From assembly GCF_008923205.2 (NCBI RefSeq), contig NZ_WBMS02000051.1, forward strand, positions 1-64,000: 64,000 nt of DNA, given 5' to 3'. The position numbers were made by a program, and so were the translations under genes. The notes beneath the pieces are model-generated. The model did not search any database. It had not been told where the DNA came from and worked only from the letters and a program-made list of their open reading frames with translations. This stretch comes from Actinomadura physcomitrii. GTDB taxonomy: Bacteria; Actinomycetota; Actinomycetes; Streptosporangiales; Streptosporangiaceae. The number at the start of each line of letters is the position of its first letter. Position 1 is the stretch's first letter. This document shows positions 25,205-33,980 of the stretch, piece by piece.

Positions 25205-26965
25205 TCAGCTCTCGCTGGGGGCGTCCTCGGGGACGACGTCGACCCCGGCCTCCTTGCGCTGCGCCGGGGTGATCGTGGTCGGCGCCGCGGTCAGCGGGTC
25301 GAGGCCGGACGCGGCCTTCGGGAAGGCGATCACGTCGCGGATGGTGTCCCCGCCGGCCAGCAGCATGACGGTGCGGTCCCAGCCGAACGCGATGCCGCCG
25401 TGCGGCGGCGGACCGAACTTGAACGCCTCCAGCAGGAAGCCGAACTGCGACTCGGCCTCCTGCTTCGACAGGCCCAGCACGTCGAAGACGCGCTGCTGCA
25501 TCTCGGCGCGGTGGATGCGGATGGAGCCGCCGCCGATCTCGTTGCCGTTCAGGACGAGGTCGTAGGCGTCGGCGAGCGCGGAGCCGGGGTCCTCGTGGAA
25601 GGTGTCGGCGAACTCCGGCTTCGGCGCGGTGAACGGGTGGTGCACCGACGTCCAGCCGATCTGCTCGCCCTTGTCGTTCTCCACCGGCTCGAAGATCGGC
25701 GCGTCGACGACCCAGACGAAGTTCCACGCCGACTCGTCGATCAGGCCGCGGCGGCGGCCGATCTCCAGGCGGGCCGCGCCGAGCAGCTCCTGCGTGGCGT
25801 GCCGCTTGCCGGCCCCGAAGAAGATCGCGTCGCCGGGGGACGCGCCGGTCTTCGCGGCGAGCCCCTCCTTCTCGGTGTCGGACAGGTTCTTCGCGACGGG
25901 CCCGCCGAGCGCGCCGTCCTCCTGGACGAGGACGTACGCGAGGCCGCGGGCGCCGCGGGCCTTCGCCCAGTCCTGCCAGGCGTCCAGCTCCTTGCGGGTC
26001 TGTGACCCGCCGCCCGGCATCACGACGGCGCCGACGTACGGGGCCTGGAACACCCGGAACGAGGTGCCGGCGAAGTACTCGGTCATGTCGGTCAGCTCGA
26101 GGCCGAACCGCAGGTCGGGCTTGTCGGAGCCGTACCGGGCCATCGCGTCGGCGTAGGTGATGTGGGGGATCGGCCGGGGGATCTCGTACCCGGCGATGTC
26201 CTTCCAGAGCCGCGCGACGAGGTCCTCGCCGACCCTCAGGACGTCGTCCTGCTCCACGAACGACATCTCGATGTCGATCTGGGTGAACTCCGGCTGCCGG
26301 TCGGCGCGGAAGTCCTCGTCCCGGTAGCAGCGGGCGATCTGGTAGTAGCGCTCCAGGCCGCCGACCATGAGCAGCTGCTTGAACAGCTGCGGCGACTGCG
26401 GCAGCGCGTACCAGTGGCCGGGCTTGAGCCGGACGGGCACCAGGAAGTCGCGGGCGCCCTCGGGGGTGGAGCGCGTCAGCGTCGGGGTCTCGACGTTGAC
26501 GAAGCCGTGCTCGCGCATGACCTCGTGGGTGAGGAAGGACGCCTCGGAGCGGATCCGCATCGCCCGTGCGACGGCGTCGCGGCGGATGTCGAGGTACCGG
26601 TACTTGAGCCGGATCTCCTCGTTGACGTTGACGTCGCCCTCGATCGGGAACGGCAGCGGCGCCGACTCCGACAGCACCCGGATGTCGGTGGCGGCGACCT
26701 CGATCTCCCCGGTCGGCAGCTCGGGGTTCTCGTTGCCGGCGGGCCGGACCCGGACCTCCCCGACGACCTGCACGCAGAACTCCGAGCGCAGGTCGTGCGC
26801 CGCCTCGTCCTCGCGGAAGACGACCTGCGCGGTGCCGGAGGCGTCGCGCAGGTCGATGAACGTGACGCCGCCGTGGTCGCGGCGGCGGCCGACCCAGCCG
26901 GCCAGCGTGACCTGCTGCCCGGCGTGCTCCTTGCGGAGCGCGCCCGCCTCGTGGGTGCGGATCAT
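25205..26965 (-). CDS. aspS: Aspartyl-tRNA synthetase
   Basis: A 586-residue class II synthetase of the bacterial type, with an N-terminal OB-fold anticodon domain, catalytic core, and the bacterial insertion (GAD) domain. Motifs include YRDEDFRADRQPEFTQID (motif 2) and GIAFGWDR (motif 3). Many actinobacteria use a non-discriminating AspRS that also charges tRNA-Asn; the sequence seen here does not settle that for me. ATG at 26965 overlaps the hisS stop in ATGA. Confidence 0.95.
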   Translation of the reverse strand: MIRTHEAGALRKEHAGQQVTLAGWVGRRRDHGGVTFIDLRDASGTAQVVFREDEAAHDLRSEFCVQVVGEVRVRPAGNENPELPTGEIEVAATDIRVLSESAPLPFPIEGDVNVNEEIRLKYRYLDIRRDAVARAMRIRSEASFLTHEVMREHGFVNVETPTLTRSTPEGARDFLVPVRLKPGHWYALPQSPQLFKQLLMVGGLERYYQIARCYRDEDFRADRQPEFTQIDIEMSFVEQDDVLRVGEDLVARLWKDIAGYEIPRPIPHITYADAMARYGSDKPDLRFGLELTDMTEYFAGTSFRVFQAPYVGAVVMPGGGSQTRKELDAWQDWAKARGARGLAYVLVQEDGALGGPVAKNLSDTEKEGLAAKTGASPGDAIFFGAGKRHATQELLGAARLEIGRRRGLIDESAWNFVWVVDAPIFEPVENDKGEQIGWTSVHHPFTAPKPEFADTFHEDPGSALADAYDLVLNGNEIGGGSIRIHRAEMQQRVFDVLGLSKQEAESQFGFLLEAFKFGPPPHGGIAFGWDRTVMLLAGGDTIRDVIAFPKAASGLDPLTAAPTTITPAQRKEAGVDVVPEDAPSES

Positions 26966-28248
26966 TTCTGCAGCCTTTCCTTCAACGTCGTGGTGAGGTC
27001 GGTGAGGGGGACGGCGTCCTGCTCGCCCGCGGCCAGATCCTTGACCTGGGCGACGCCGCCGGTGATATCTCGCTCACCGAGGATCACGGCGTACCGGGCG
27101 CCCGACCGGTCGGCGTCCTTCATGGCGCCCTTCAGCTTCTTGCCGCCGAACGCCATGTCGGCGGCGATCCCCGCCCGGCGCAGCTCGGCGACCAGGGCGA
27201 ACAGCCGGCGCTCGGCGGTGTCGCCGAGCGCGACCCCGAACACCTCGCAGCGCGGCTTCGGCGCGAACGCGGCGCCCCCAGACGCGCCCTCCGCCGACTC
27301 GGCCTCCAGCGCCAGGATCGTGCGGTCCAGGCCGAGGCCGAACCCGATGCCGGGCAGCGGGGGGCCGCCGATGTCCTCCGACAGGCCGTCGTAGCGTCCG
27401 CCGCCGCCGATCCCGGACTGCGCGCCGAGCAGCGGGTGGTCGAACTCGTAGGTGGTGCGGGTGTAGTAGTCCAGGCCGCGGACGAGGGTGGGGGTGTCCT
27501 CCCAGGCGATGCCGAGATCGGACAGCAGCTCCCGGACCCGGTCGTGGTGGGCCTTGCAGTCCGCGCAGAGGTGGTCGGCCATCAGCGGGGCGCCGGCGAG
27601 CTGCGACTTCACCTGCGGGCGCTTGTCGTCCAGGACGCGCAGCGGGTTGATCTCCACGCGGGCGCGGGTGTCCTCGTCCAGGTCGAGCCCGCGCAGGAAG
27701 TCCTGCAGCAGCGCCCGGTAGGCCGGACGGCACTCCCTGCAGCCCAGCGAGTTCAGCAGCAGCCGCACCCGGGTCAGGCCGAGCGAGCGGTACCAGTTCG
27801 CCGCGATCGCGATCGTCTCCGCGTCGACCTGCGGGTCCTCGCTGCCGATCGCCTCCAGGTCGAGCTGGTAGAACTGCCGGTACCGGCCCTGCTGCGGGCG
27901 CTCGGCGCGGAACGCGGGCCCGGACGTCCACACCTTCACCGGCAGCGCGCCCTTGTGCAGGTTGTTCTCCAGGACGGCCCGCAGCGCCGACGCGGTGAAC
28001 TCCGGCCGCAGCGTCAGCGACCGGCCGCCCCGGTCCTCGAAGGTGTACATCTCCTTCGACACCACGTCGGTGGACTCCCCGACGCCCCGCCGGAACAGGT
28101 TCGTGTCCTCGAAGACGGCCAGCTCCAGGTAGCCGTAGCCGGCCAGCCGGGCCTGCTCGGCGAACGCCTCGCGGATGGCGTAGAAGAGGTCCGCGCGCGG
28201 TGGAACGTACTCACTGACCCCCTTGGGGGCCCGGAAACTCGAACTCAT
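26962..28248 (-). CDS. hisS: Histidyl-tRNA synthetase
   Basis: A 428-residue class II synthetase. Class signatures present are motif 2 FRAERPQQGRYRQFYQLD, the histidine-specific LVRGLDYYTRTTYEF, and GFGLGLDR (motif 3). A C-terminal anticodon domain ends with a regular alpha/beta pattern. The first 60 residues match the family start (SFRAPKGVSEYVPP). It is followed by aspS with a 4-base overlap, and preceded 12 bases upstream by the MBL-fold hydrolase. Confidence 0.95.
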   Translation of the reverse strand: MSSSFRAPKGVSEYVPPRADLFYAIREAFAEQARLAGYGYLELAVFEDTNLFRRGVGESTDVVSKEMYTFEDRGGRSLTLRPEFTASALRAVLENNLHKGALPVKVWTSGPAFRAERPQQGRYRQFYQLDLEAIGSEDPQVDAETIAIAANWYRSLGLTRVRLLLNSLGCRECRPAYRALLQDFLRGLDLDEDTRARVEINPLRVLDDKRPQVKSQLAGAPLMADHLCADCKAHHDRVRELLSDLGIAWEDTPTLVRGLDYYTRTTYEFDHPLLGAQSGIGGGGRYDGLSEDIGGPPLPGIGFGLGLDRTILALEAESAEGASGGAAFAPKPRCEVFGVALGDTAERRLFALVAELRRAGIAADMAFGGKKLKGAMKDADRSGARYAVILGERDITGGVAQVKDLAAGEQDAVPLTDLTTTLKERLQK

Positions 28249-28260
28249 GGTCTTTTCGGC

Positions 28261-28956
28261 TCAGAATCCCTTGTTGGGCCCGCCGGCGGGCTTCAGCTCC
28301 GCCAGGAACGGGTTGGTCGCGCGCTCGCGGCCGATTGTGGTCTGGGTGCCGTGCCCGGGCAGGACCGCCGTCTCGTCCGGCATCGACAGGCACACCCGCG
28401 ACAGGCTCGCGAGGATCTCCTCGTACGAGCCGCCGGGCAGGTCGGTGCGGCCGATCGACCCGGCGAACAGCAGGTCGCCGGTGAACATCACGTCCGGCAG
28501 CTCCGGCGTCTTCGGCGTCCGGAAGGTCACCGACCCGGGCGTGTGGCCGGGCGCGTGGTCGACGGTGAAGCTCAGCCCCGCCAGCTCCAGCACCGCGCCG
28601 TCCGCCAGCTCCCGCACGTCGTCCGGCTCGGTCAGCTCCAGGCCCCCGAACAGCTGCTGCCCGGGGGCCAGGGACAGCCCCTTGGCCGGATCGGTGAGCA
28701 GGTCGCGGTCGTCCGGATGGACGTAGGCCGGGACGTCCTTGGCGCCGCACACCGGCGCCACCGACCACACGTGGTCGATATGGCCGTGCGTCAGCAGCAC
28801 CGCCACCGGCTTCAGCCGGTGCTCGCGCAGGATCTCCTCGATCCCGGCCTCGGCGTCCTGGCCTGGATCGACGATGACGCACTCCTCGCCCGCGGCGGGC
28901 GCCACGACGTAGCAGTTCGCGGCGAACGATCCAGCGGGGAACCCGGCGACGAGCAC
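28261..28956 (-). CDS. MBL-fold hydrolase (glyoxalase II-like, Rv2581c type)
   Basis: A 231-residue zinc metallo-hydrolase with THGHIDH at 56-62, HAPGHTPG, a later FTGDLLF and a terminal PGHG. It belongs to the glyoxalase II-like group; thioester or glutathione/mycothiol-linked substrates are plausible but unproven. GTG at 28956 has AAGGAAGGA upstream. It heads the minus-strand operon MBL-hisS-aspS. Confidence 0.88.
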   Translation of the reverse strand: MLVAGFPAGSFAANCYVVAPAAGEECVIVDPGQDAEAGIEEILREHRLKPVAVLLTHGHIDHVWSVAPVCGAKDVPAYVHPDDRDLLTDPAKGLSLAPGQQLFGGLELTEPDDVRELADGAVLELAGLSFTVDHAPGHTPGSVTFRTPKTPELPDVMFTGDLLFAGSIGRTDLPGGSYEEILASLSRVCLSMPDETAVLPGHGTQTTIGRERATNPFLAELKPAGGPNKGF

Positions 28957-29194
28957 GGTCGTCCTTCCTTAGAACCATCTCGGGTGGGCGTGTCCGAGCG
29001 TACCGGCGCGGCCGCGGCCACCGCGAACGAGATGGGCCGATCGCCGTGTCGCGCGGCGGCCCGCGGCGGGTTCGCGGAGGCGGACCGGGCCGTCACGGCT
29101 TCCTCCATGTTCGTTCAGGCAGAAGTCCGTGCCGGGCCCGGGTGCCGCTACTATGCGCTGCACGTTCACCTGATCACAGCGGAAGGGCAGGCAC

Positions 29195-29947
29195 GTGGCG
29201 GGGAAGGACCGCAAGAAGCAGCTCGCTCGGCAGCGCTACGAGCGGCAGCAGCAGGCGCTGGCGCAAGCGGCCGCCAAGGCCCGCCGCGTCAAGATCATCA
29301 GCTCCGCGGTGGCGGTGGCGGTCGTCGTGGTGGGCGGCGCCGCGTTCGTCGTGTTCACCGGCAAGGACGACAAGTCCAAGGCCGACGGGCTCCACTGCAC
29401 GTACAAGCCCGCGGGCCAGGCGGCCGGCAAGATCAAGAATCTCGGGACCCCGCCGACGAAGCCCGCCTACAAGGGCACCGTCCAGGCCACGGTCAAGACC
29501 AACCAGGGCGACGTCGTCATGGAGCTGGACGCCAAGGCCGCGCCCTGCACCGTCGGGTCGTTCGTCCACCTCGCCCAGAAGGGCTTCTACGACGACACCC
29601 CCTGCCACCGGCTGACCAGCGGCGGCCTCAACGTCCTGCAGTGCGGCGACCCGTCCGGCCAGGGCACCGGCGGCCCCGGGTACCAGTACGCCGACGAGAA
29701 CACGGCGAACGCCAAGTACACCGCCGGGACGCTGGCCATGGCGAACTCCGGCCCCGACACCAATGGCAGCCAGTTCTTCCTCGTCTACAAGGACTCCCAG
29801 CTCCAGCCCGACTACTCGGTGTTCGGCAAGATCACCAAGGGGCTGGACGTGCTGCAGAAGATCGCCAAGGCGGGCTCGGACCCCGCCGGCGACGGAAAGC
29901 CCAAGAAGAAGGTCACGATCCAGGACGTCGCGATCGCCCCGGTTTAG
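29195..29947 (+). CDS. ppiB: Membrane-anchored cyclophilin-type peptidyl-prolyl isomerase
   Basis: A 250-residue protein with a Lys/Arg/Gln-rich cytosolic head, one membrane helix (about 35-55, ISSAVAVAVVVVGGAAFVVF), and an extracytoplasmic cyclophilin domain from about 90. The catalytic Arg is in PCHRLTSGG, and TNGSQFF is the conserved substrate strand. It should catalyse proline isomerisation in exported proteins (compare Rv2582). GTG at 29195 follows GGAAGGG with about 8-nt spacing. TACTAT at 29151-29156 is a likely -10. Confidence 0.92.
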   Translation: MAGKDRKKQLARQRYERQQQALAQAAAKARRVKIISSAVAVAVVVVGGAAFVVFTGKDDKSKADGLHCTYKPAGQAAGKIKNLGTPPTKPAYKGTVQATVKTNQGDVVMELDAKAAPCTVGSFVHLAQKGFYDDTPCHRLTSGGLNVLQCGDPSGQGTGGPGYQYADENTANAKYTAGTLAMANSGPDTNGSQFFLVYKDSQLQPDYSVFGKITKGLDVLQKIAKAGSDPAGDGKPKKKVTIQDVAIAPV

Positions 29948-30020
29948 GCGATCGGGATACTAAGGTGTGGAGGGTCCGGAGGCCGTGAGCCTGATCGGAC
30001 CTGCGATTCAGGAGGCAAGG

Positions 30021-31256
30021 GTGTCCAGCGCGACCGATCCCTGGGGCCGGGTGGACGAGGACGGCACCGTCTATGTCAGGACCTCCGACGGCGAGCGCGT
30101 CGTCGGCTCCTGGCAGGCCGGCGCGCCCGAAGAGGCCCTGGCCTACTTCAAGCGCAAGTACGACGCGCTCGTCACCGAGATCGGCCTGCTCGAACAGCGC
30201 GTCCGCACCACCGACCTGCAGCCCGCGCAGGCCCAGCACAGCATCGCCCGGCTGCGCGAGGCCGTCGGCGAGGCGCACGCCGTCGGCGACCTCGACGCGC
30301 TCGCCCGCCGGCTCGACGGCCTGACCGAGCAGGTCGGCCGGCGCCGCGAGGAGGTCAAGGCCCAGCGCGAGCAGCACCGGCACGAGGCCCGCGAGGTCAA
30401 GGAGCGCATCGTCGCCGAGGCCGAGCGGATCGCCGCCGAGGAGACGCACTGGAAGAACGGCGGCGAGCGGCTGCGCCAGCTCGTCGAGGAGTGGAAGGCC
30501 GCCGACCGTATCGACCGGCCCACCGAGACCGCGCTGTGGAAGCGGCTCTCCTCCGCCCGCAACGCCTTCACCAAGCGCCGCAAGGTCTACTTCGCCACTC
30601 TCGACGACCAGCGCGAGGAGGCCCGCCGCGAGAAGGAGCGCCTCGTCGCCGAGGCCGAGGCGATGCGCGAGTCCACCGACTGGGGGGAGACCGCCGCCGC
30701 CTACCGCGACCTCATGCGCCGCTGGAAGCTCGCCGGCCGCGCCTCCCGCGACGCCGAAGAGGACCTCTGGGCCCGCTTCAAGGGCGCCCAGGACACCTTC
30801 TTCCAGGCCCGCAGCGCCGCGTTCGCCGAACGCGACGCCGAGTTCCGCGGCAACGCCGAGGAGAAGGAGAAGATCCTCGCCGAGGCCGAGCGGCTGCTGC
30901 CCGTCCGCGACGTCCGGCAGGCCCGGCAGGCGCTGCGCGCCATCCAGGAGCGCTGGGAGGCCGCCGGCATGGTGCCCCGCGACCAGCGCGACCGCCTCGA
31001 AGGCCGGCTCCGCAAGATCGAGGAGGCCGTCCGGGCCGCCGAGGAGTCGGAGTGGCGGCGCACCAACCCCGAGGCCCGCGCCCGCGCCGAGGCCACCGTC
31101 AACCAGCTGCGCAGCTCCATCGAGCAGCTGGAGAAGCGCCTCGACAAGGCCCGCGCCGCCGACCGGGACAAGGACGTCAAGGACGCCGAGGAGGCCCTCG
31201 GCGCCCGCCGCGCCTGGCTCGAAGAGGCCGAACGGACACTGGCTGAGTTTTCGTAG
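30021..31256 (+). CDS. DUF349-containing coiled-coil protein
   Basis: A 411-residue, strongly charged helical protein made of several DUF349 repeats (each with a WK-x-A-G/W-E-A-A pattern, for example LMRRWKLAGRASRDAEEDLW and IQERWEAAGMVPRDQRD). No membrane segment is visible. Members of this family are common in actinobacteria and of unknown biochemical role. GTG at 30021 has AGGAGG with 5-nt spacing; a longer frame from 29967 lacks this support. TACTAAGGT near 29958 is a possible promoter element. Confidence 0.85.
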   Translation: MSSATDPWGRVDEDGTVYVRTSDGERVVGSWQAGAPEEALAYFKRKYDALVTEIGLLEQRVRTTDLQPAQAQHSIARLREAVGEAHAVGDLDALARRLDGLTEQVGRRREEVKAQREQHRHEAREVKERIVAEAERIAAEETHWKNGGERLRQLVEEWKAADRIDRPTETALWKRLSSARNAFTKRRKVYFATLDDQREEARREKERLVAEAEAMRESTDWGETAAAYRDLMRRWKLAGRASRDAEEDLWARFKGAQDTFFQARSAAFAERDAEFRGNAEEKEKILAEAERLLPVRDVRQARQALRAIQERWEAAGMVPRDQRDRLEGRLRKIEEAVRAAEESEWRRTNPEARARAEATVNQLRSSIEQLEKRLDKARAADRDKDVKDAEEALGARRAWLEEAERTLAEFS

Positions 31257-31260
31257 TCGC

Positions 31261-31280
31261 CCAGGGGGGCAACCCCCTGG
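31261..31280 (+). terminator. Hairpin after the DUF349 gene, followed by 9-bp tandem repeats
   Basis: CCAGGGGG at 31261-31268 pairs with CCCCCTGG at 31273-31280 around GCAA. It lies four bases after the stop. Downstream, GCTGCGCTC and GCTGCACTC (31306-31323) repeat in tandem. The 31257-31424 gap between convergent genes holds nothing else that I recognise. The hairpin looks like one of the dispersed GC-rich units of actinomycete genomes. Confidence 0.6.
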
Positions 31281-31424
31281 AACTCCCGTTGCGACGGACA
31301 GGCCCGCTGCGCTCGCTGCACTCGCTCCGTGTGCCTGCCCGTGCCGGTGGCTGGGCTCTGGTCTTCCGCTGGGGTGCTCAGCCGGCTCTTCCTGGCCGGA
31401 GTTCAGTCGGGTCTTTCGTGTGCT

Positions 31425-31991
31425 TCAGGTGATCGGCCTGCCTAGGAAGGCCAGGAGGCGGGTTTGTTCGTCGGCGCCTTGGGGGGCGGGGAGTTGGGGG
31501 GCCAGCTGGCCCGCGGCGCGGAGGTCGGCGGCGATCATGTGGGCGGTCGCGAGGGCGTGGTGCACCAGGTCGGGGTCCAGCCGGGTCGGCTGGCCCGTGG
31601 CGCGGGCCAGGTCCCAGGCGTGCACCAGCGGCTCCAGGATGTAGCCCTGCAGGTAGTCGCCCAGCGGCAGGCGGCCGAGCGCGCCGACCGGGACCGGGCG
31701 GCTCAGCCCGTCCGGGGTCAGCGCCGCCGCGGCCTCCTTGCGGGCCGTCCGCCACGCCGCCAGGGCGTCCCCGGGCACGAAGCGCGCCGGGTCGGTGCCC
31801 ACGTCCGGCACGGGCTCCCCGGTCGCCAGCGACCGGACCAGGTACTGCCCGCCGGTGACGTGGCCGGCGACGTCCCGCGCCGTCCAGCCGTCGCAGGGCG
31901 AGGGGGCGTCCCAGGCGTCGCCGGGGACGCCGGCCAGCAGACCTTCGAACAGGTCCAGAGCCCGGTGGTAGCCGCTGAGGTTGTGAGCCAT
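31425..31991 (-). CDS. DinB/mycothiol-transferase-fold protein (TIGR03086-like)
   Basis: A 188-residue four-helix bundle of the DinB/MDMPI superfamily, with the family opening CDGWTARDVAGHV (about 33-45) and later H-containing helix ILEPLVHAWDLARATG. The three-histidine metal site and TIGR03086-type layout suggest a mycothiol- or metal-dependent transferase, substrate unknown. No ribosome site precedes ATG 31991. A TTGACA 31 bases upstream is correctly placed for a leaderless mRNA. Confidence 0.75.
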   Translation of the reverse strand: MAHNLSGYHRALDLFEGLLAGVPGDAWDAPSPCDGWTARDVAGHVTGGQYLVRSLATGEPVPDVGTDPARFVPGDALAAWRTARKEAAAALTPDGLSRPVPVGALGRLPLGDYLQGYILEPLVHAWDLARATGQPTRLDPDLVHHALATAHMIAADLRAAGQLAPQLPAPQGADEQTRLLAFLGRPIT

Positions 31992-31998
31992 GGTGGTC

Positions 31999-32027
31999 AG
32001 TGACCCGCGATCGGACCGCCCTGTCAA
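31999..32027 (-). promoter_or_regulatory. Possible leaderless promoter of the DinB-like gene
   Basis: On the minus strand TTGACA (32027-32022) is followed after 17 bases by GTCACT (32004-31999), then seven bases later by the ATG. The -35 is perfect but the -10 is poor, so this is a tentative call. Confidence 0.4.
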
Positions 32028-32046
32028 GCGCTATCGCGAAGCTCGT

Positions 32047-32078
32047 CCGGCGGGCGGTGCGGCGGCACCGCCCGCCGG
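32047..32078 (-). terminator. 14-bp hairpin terminator of the DUF305 operon
   Basis: Arms at 32047-32060 and 32065-32078 are perfectly complementary with a GGCG tetraloop, starting four bases after the DUF305 stop on the minus strand. Confidence 0.75.
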
Positions 32079-32082
32079 GCCG

Positions 32083-32712
32083 TCAGGCGGGCGCCGCGCC
32101 GCGCTCCCGGAGCATCGCGTTCATCTGCGCGATCTCCGAGAGCTGCCCGCTGACCATCGTCCGGGCCAGCCGGCGCACCTGGTCGCGGCCGGTCCGCTCG
32201 AGCACGGCGCGGGCCATGTCCACGCCGCCGCGATGGTGCGCGATCATCAGCCGGAGGAACAGCACCTCGGCGTCCTTGCCCGAGGCCTTGCGCAGCTCGG
32301 CGAGCTGCGCGTCGGTCGCCATCCCCGGCATGCGGGCGCCGCCGGGCGCGGCGGTCCGCGGCATCGCCATCCCGGCGTGGCCGGACATCCAGCGCATCGG
32401 GCCGGCCGGGTCGGTCTTGGGCAGCCCCCACTGGTCGAGCCAGGCCGTCATCATGCCGATCTGCGCCGACTGGGTGTTGATGATGTCGTAGGCCAGCAGC
32501 CGGACGGCGGGGTCGGACGTCCGGTCCCGGACGATGAACGACATCTCCACGGCCTGCGCGTGGTGGGCGCTCATGTCGCGGGCGAACCCGGCCTCGGGCC
32601 CGTCCGTGCCGGGCTCGCCGGACCTCCAGGCCGCCGTCCCGAGCAGTGCGGCGGCGGCGAGGAGCACCAGGGCGGCGATGGCGACCGTGACGCGGCGGCC
32701 CCGGGTTTTCAC
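32083..32712 (-). CDS. DUF305 membrane-anchored protein
   Basis: A 209-residue protein with an N-terminal membrane helix (about 9-29) and an extracytoplasmic DUF305 (ferritin-like) region. The two family signatures are DMSAHHAQAVEMS and IAHHRGGVDMA, rich in His and Met as expected for metal binding. DUF305 proteins often neighbour copper genes (family knowledge). GTG at 32712 overlaps the DUF3105 stop in a GTGA, so the two are coupled. Confidence 0.85.
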   Translation of the reverse strand: MKTRGRRVTVAIAALVLLAAAALLGTAAWRSGEPGTDGPEAGFARDMSAHHAQAVEMSFIVRDRTSDPAVRLLAYDIINTQSAQIGMMTAWLDQWGLPKTDPAGPMRWMSGHAGMAMPRTAAPGGARMPGMATDAQLAELRKASGKDAEVLFLRLMIAHHRGGVDMARAVLERTGRDQVRRLARTMVSGQLSEIAQMNAMLRERGAAPA

Positions 32713-33314
32713 GGCGTGTCCTTGGCGCCGTCGCAGGCCGCGCCGGGCTCCGGCGTCTGCGGGCCCTTGACGTAGGTGCTCAGGAACCGGTCCACGCGCG
32801 CGTCGCCGGCGTCCTGGAGCTTCAGCTGGTGGCCCCACGCGGTGAGCGCGATCGGCGCGTCCAGCGACGGGTACGGGCTGAGGAACGTGTAGTCGGTGCG
32901 CTCGACCTTGGCCTTGAGCGCGTCCAGCTGGGCCGCCGCCAGGCCGGGGCGGTAGGTGATCCAGACGGCGCCGTGCTCGAGGGAGTGGACGGCGTTCTCG
33001 TTGCGCAGCGGCTGGTCGTAGACGCGGCCGTCGCAGTTCTGCCACACCGGGTCGTGGTCGCCGCCCATGGGCGGGTTCGCGTCGTACTTGACGGAGTCGC
33101 TCGTGTGGTTGCGGGTAAGACCGTTCTCGACCACCACGCCCTTGATGGACGAGGCGTCCGCGGACGACGGCCTCGACTGCACGAACGCGTAACCGATGGC
33201 GACGACGGCGACCAGTCCGATGACGGTGAAGAAGGCGATGCCGCCCCACGGCACCTGCCGTTGCGTCAGGGCGTTCTTCTTCCTGGCCTGCTTGTTCCGG
33301 GCGCTCTTGGACAT
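32709..33314 (-). CDS. DUF3105 membrane-anchored protein
   Basis: A 201-residue protein with a basic N-terminus, one membrane helix (about 23-45), and an extracytoplasmic DUF3105 domain. Diagnostic segments are NPPMGGDHDPVWQNC and NENAVHSLEHGAVWITY. Its function is unknown, but the His-rich conserved core and the DUF305 partner suggest metal handling (inference). ATG at 33314 begins MSKSARNKQARKKN. The 91-bp gap to the upstream DUF6153-like gene shows no terminator. Confidence 0.85.
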   Translation of the reverse strand: MSKSARNKQARKKNALTQRQVPWGGIAFFTVIGLVAVVAIGYAFVQSRPSSADASSIKGVVVENGLTRNHTSDSVKYDANPPMGGDHDPVWQNCDGRVYDQPLRNENAVHSLEHGAVWITYRPGLAAAQLDALKAKVERTDYTFLSPYPSLDAPIALTAWGHQLKLQDAGDARVDRFLSTYVKGPQTPEPGAACDGAKDTP

Positions 33315-33405
33315 GGAGCGGTCCTCTCAGGGTTCTCAAGGGGCATACGGACATGGCGGCACCGCGCCTCAACGGGCGGTGCCGGTGGGCCTTACGGCCG
33401 GTCCG

Positions 33406-33834
33406 TCACAGCCGGAGAACCTGGAGGGACGCCAGGGAAACGGGCGTGAAGAAGCCGCCGGGCGGCGGCGCGGGGGCCCGGCCACCGCGGGCGGGCAGGC
33501 GCAGCAGCGCCCGGCGCCCCGTGGCGAGCCCCAGCAGCACGAGGGCGAAGAGCACGGCCAGGCACAGGCACGCGTCCGCCGGAGCCAGCGGCGGGAGCCT
33601 CAGCGGCGTGCTGAGGGACGCGGCGGCGGGTCCGGGATGCCCGGGTGCGCCGTGGACGGGAGCCGTGCGGGCGGCGGGCGCGTGCTCGGCGGGGACGCTC
33701 GTCCCGTTGCCGATGCACACGCGGTCGGGCAGCCCGTGCTCGAGGCCGTAGCTGAAGACGAGCCCGGCCACGACGAACAGCGCCACGAGCAGACCCGCCT
33801 GCCCATGGCGCCGGCGGTGGGCCGTTCCGGACAC
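33406..33834 (-). CDS. DUF6153-like membrane protein
   Basis: A 142-residue protein with an N-terminal hydrophobic helix (GLLVALFVVAGLVFSYGL), a His/Pro/Ala-rich stretch (EHAPAARTAPVHGAPGHPGP), a second helix rich in Cys/Leu/Val, and a terminal SLASLQVLRL. The ending and the Gly/His-rich middle resemble DUF6153 proteins, which often neighbour DUF305 genes. GTG at 33834 has AGGAG seven bases upstream; the in-frame GTG at 33840 is too close to that site. Function is unknown; metal or stress association is inferred. Confidence 0.6.
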   Translation of the reverse strand: MSGTAHRRRHGQAGLLVALFVVAGLVFSYGLEHGLPDRVCIGNGTSVPAEHAPAARTAPVHGAPGHPGPAAASLSTPLRLPPLAPADACLCLAVLFALVLLGLATGRRALLRLPARGGRAPAPPPGGFFTPVSLASLQVLRL

Positions 33835-33868
33835 CGTCACGCTCCTGACTCCGTCTTCCGGCCGGTAA

Positions 33869-33896
33869 CAACGCGGCGGCGGGACGCGGGGTTCCC
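33869..33896 (-). promoter_or_regulatory. ECF (SigR/SigH-like) promoter for the DUF6153-DUF3105-DUF305 operon
   Basis: On the minus strand GGGAAC (33896-33891) and GTTG (33872-33869) are separated by exactly 18 bp, 35 bases before the DUF6153-like start. Streptomyces SigR promoters follow GGGAAT-N18-GTTG; this site differs only in the last base of the -35. Confidence 0.55.
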
Positions 33897-33980
33897 GGTC
33901 CCGTCCCGGACTCCGGTCGGAGGCCGATACCCTCCTGACGGATCAGGCGTGCCGCGCCGGGTGGCTGGAGGATGAACCCT

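Noticed and set aside
18816..25727. A 2,303-codon open frame antisense to secD, secF, apt, relA and aspS
   Set aside because: High GC keeps the antisense frame open; its residues are low-complexity Arg/Gly/Ala/Asp text, and recognised genes cover the region on the other frames.
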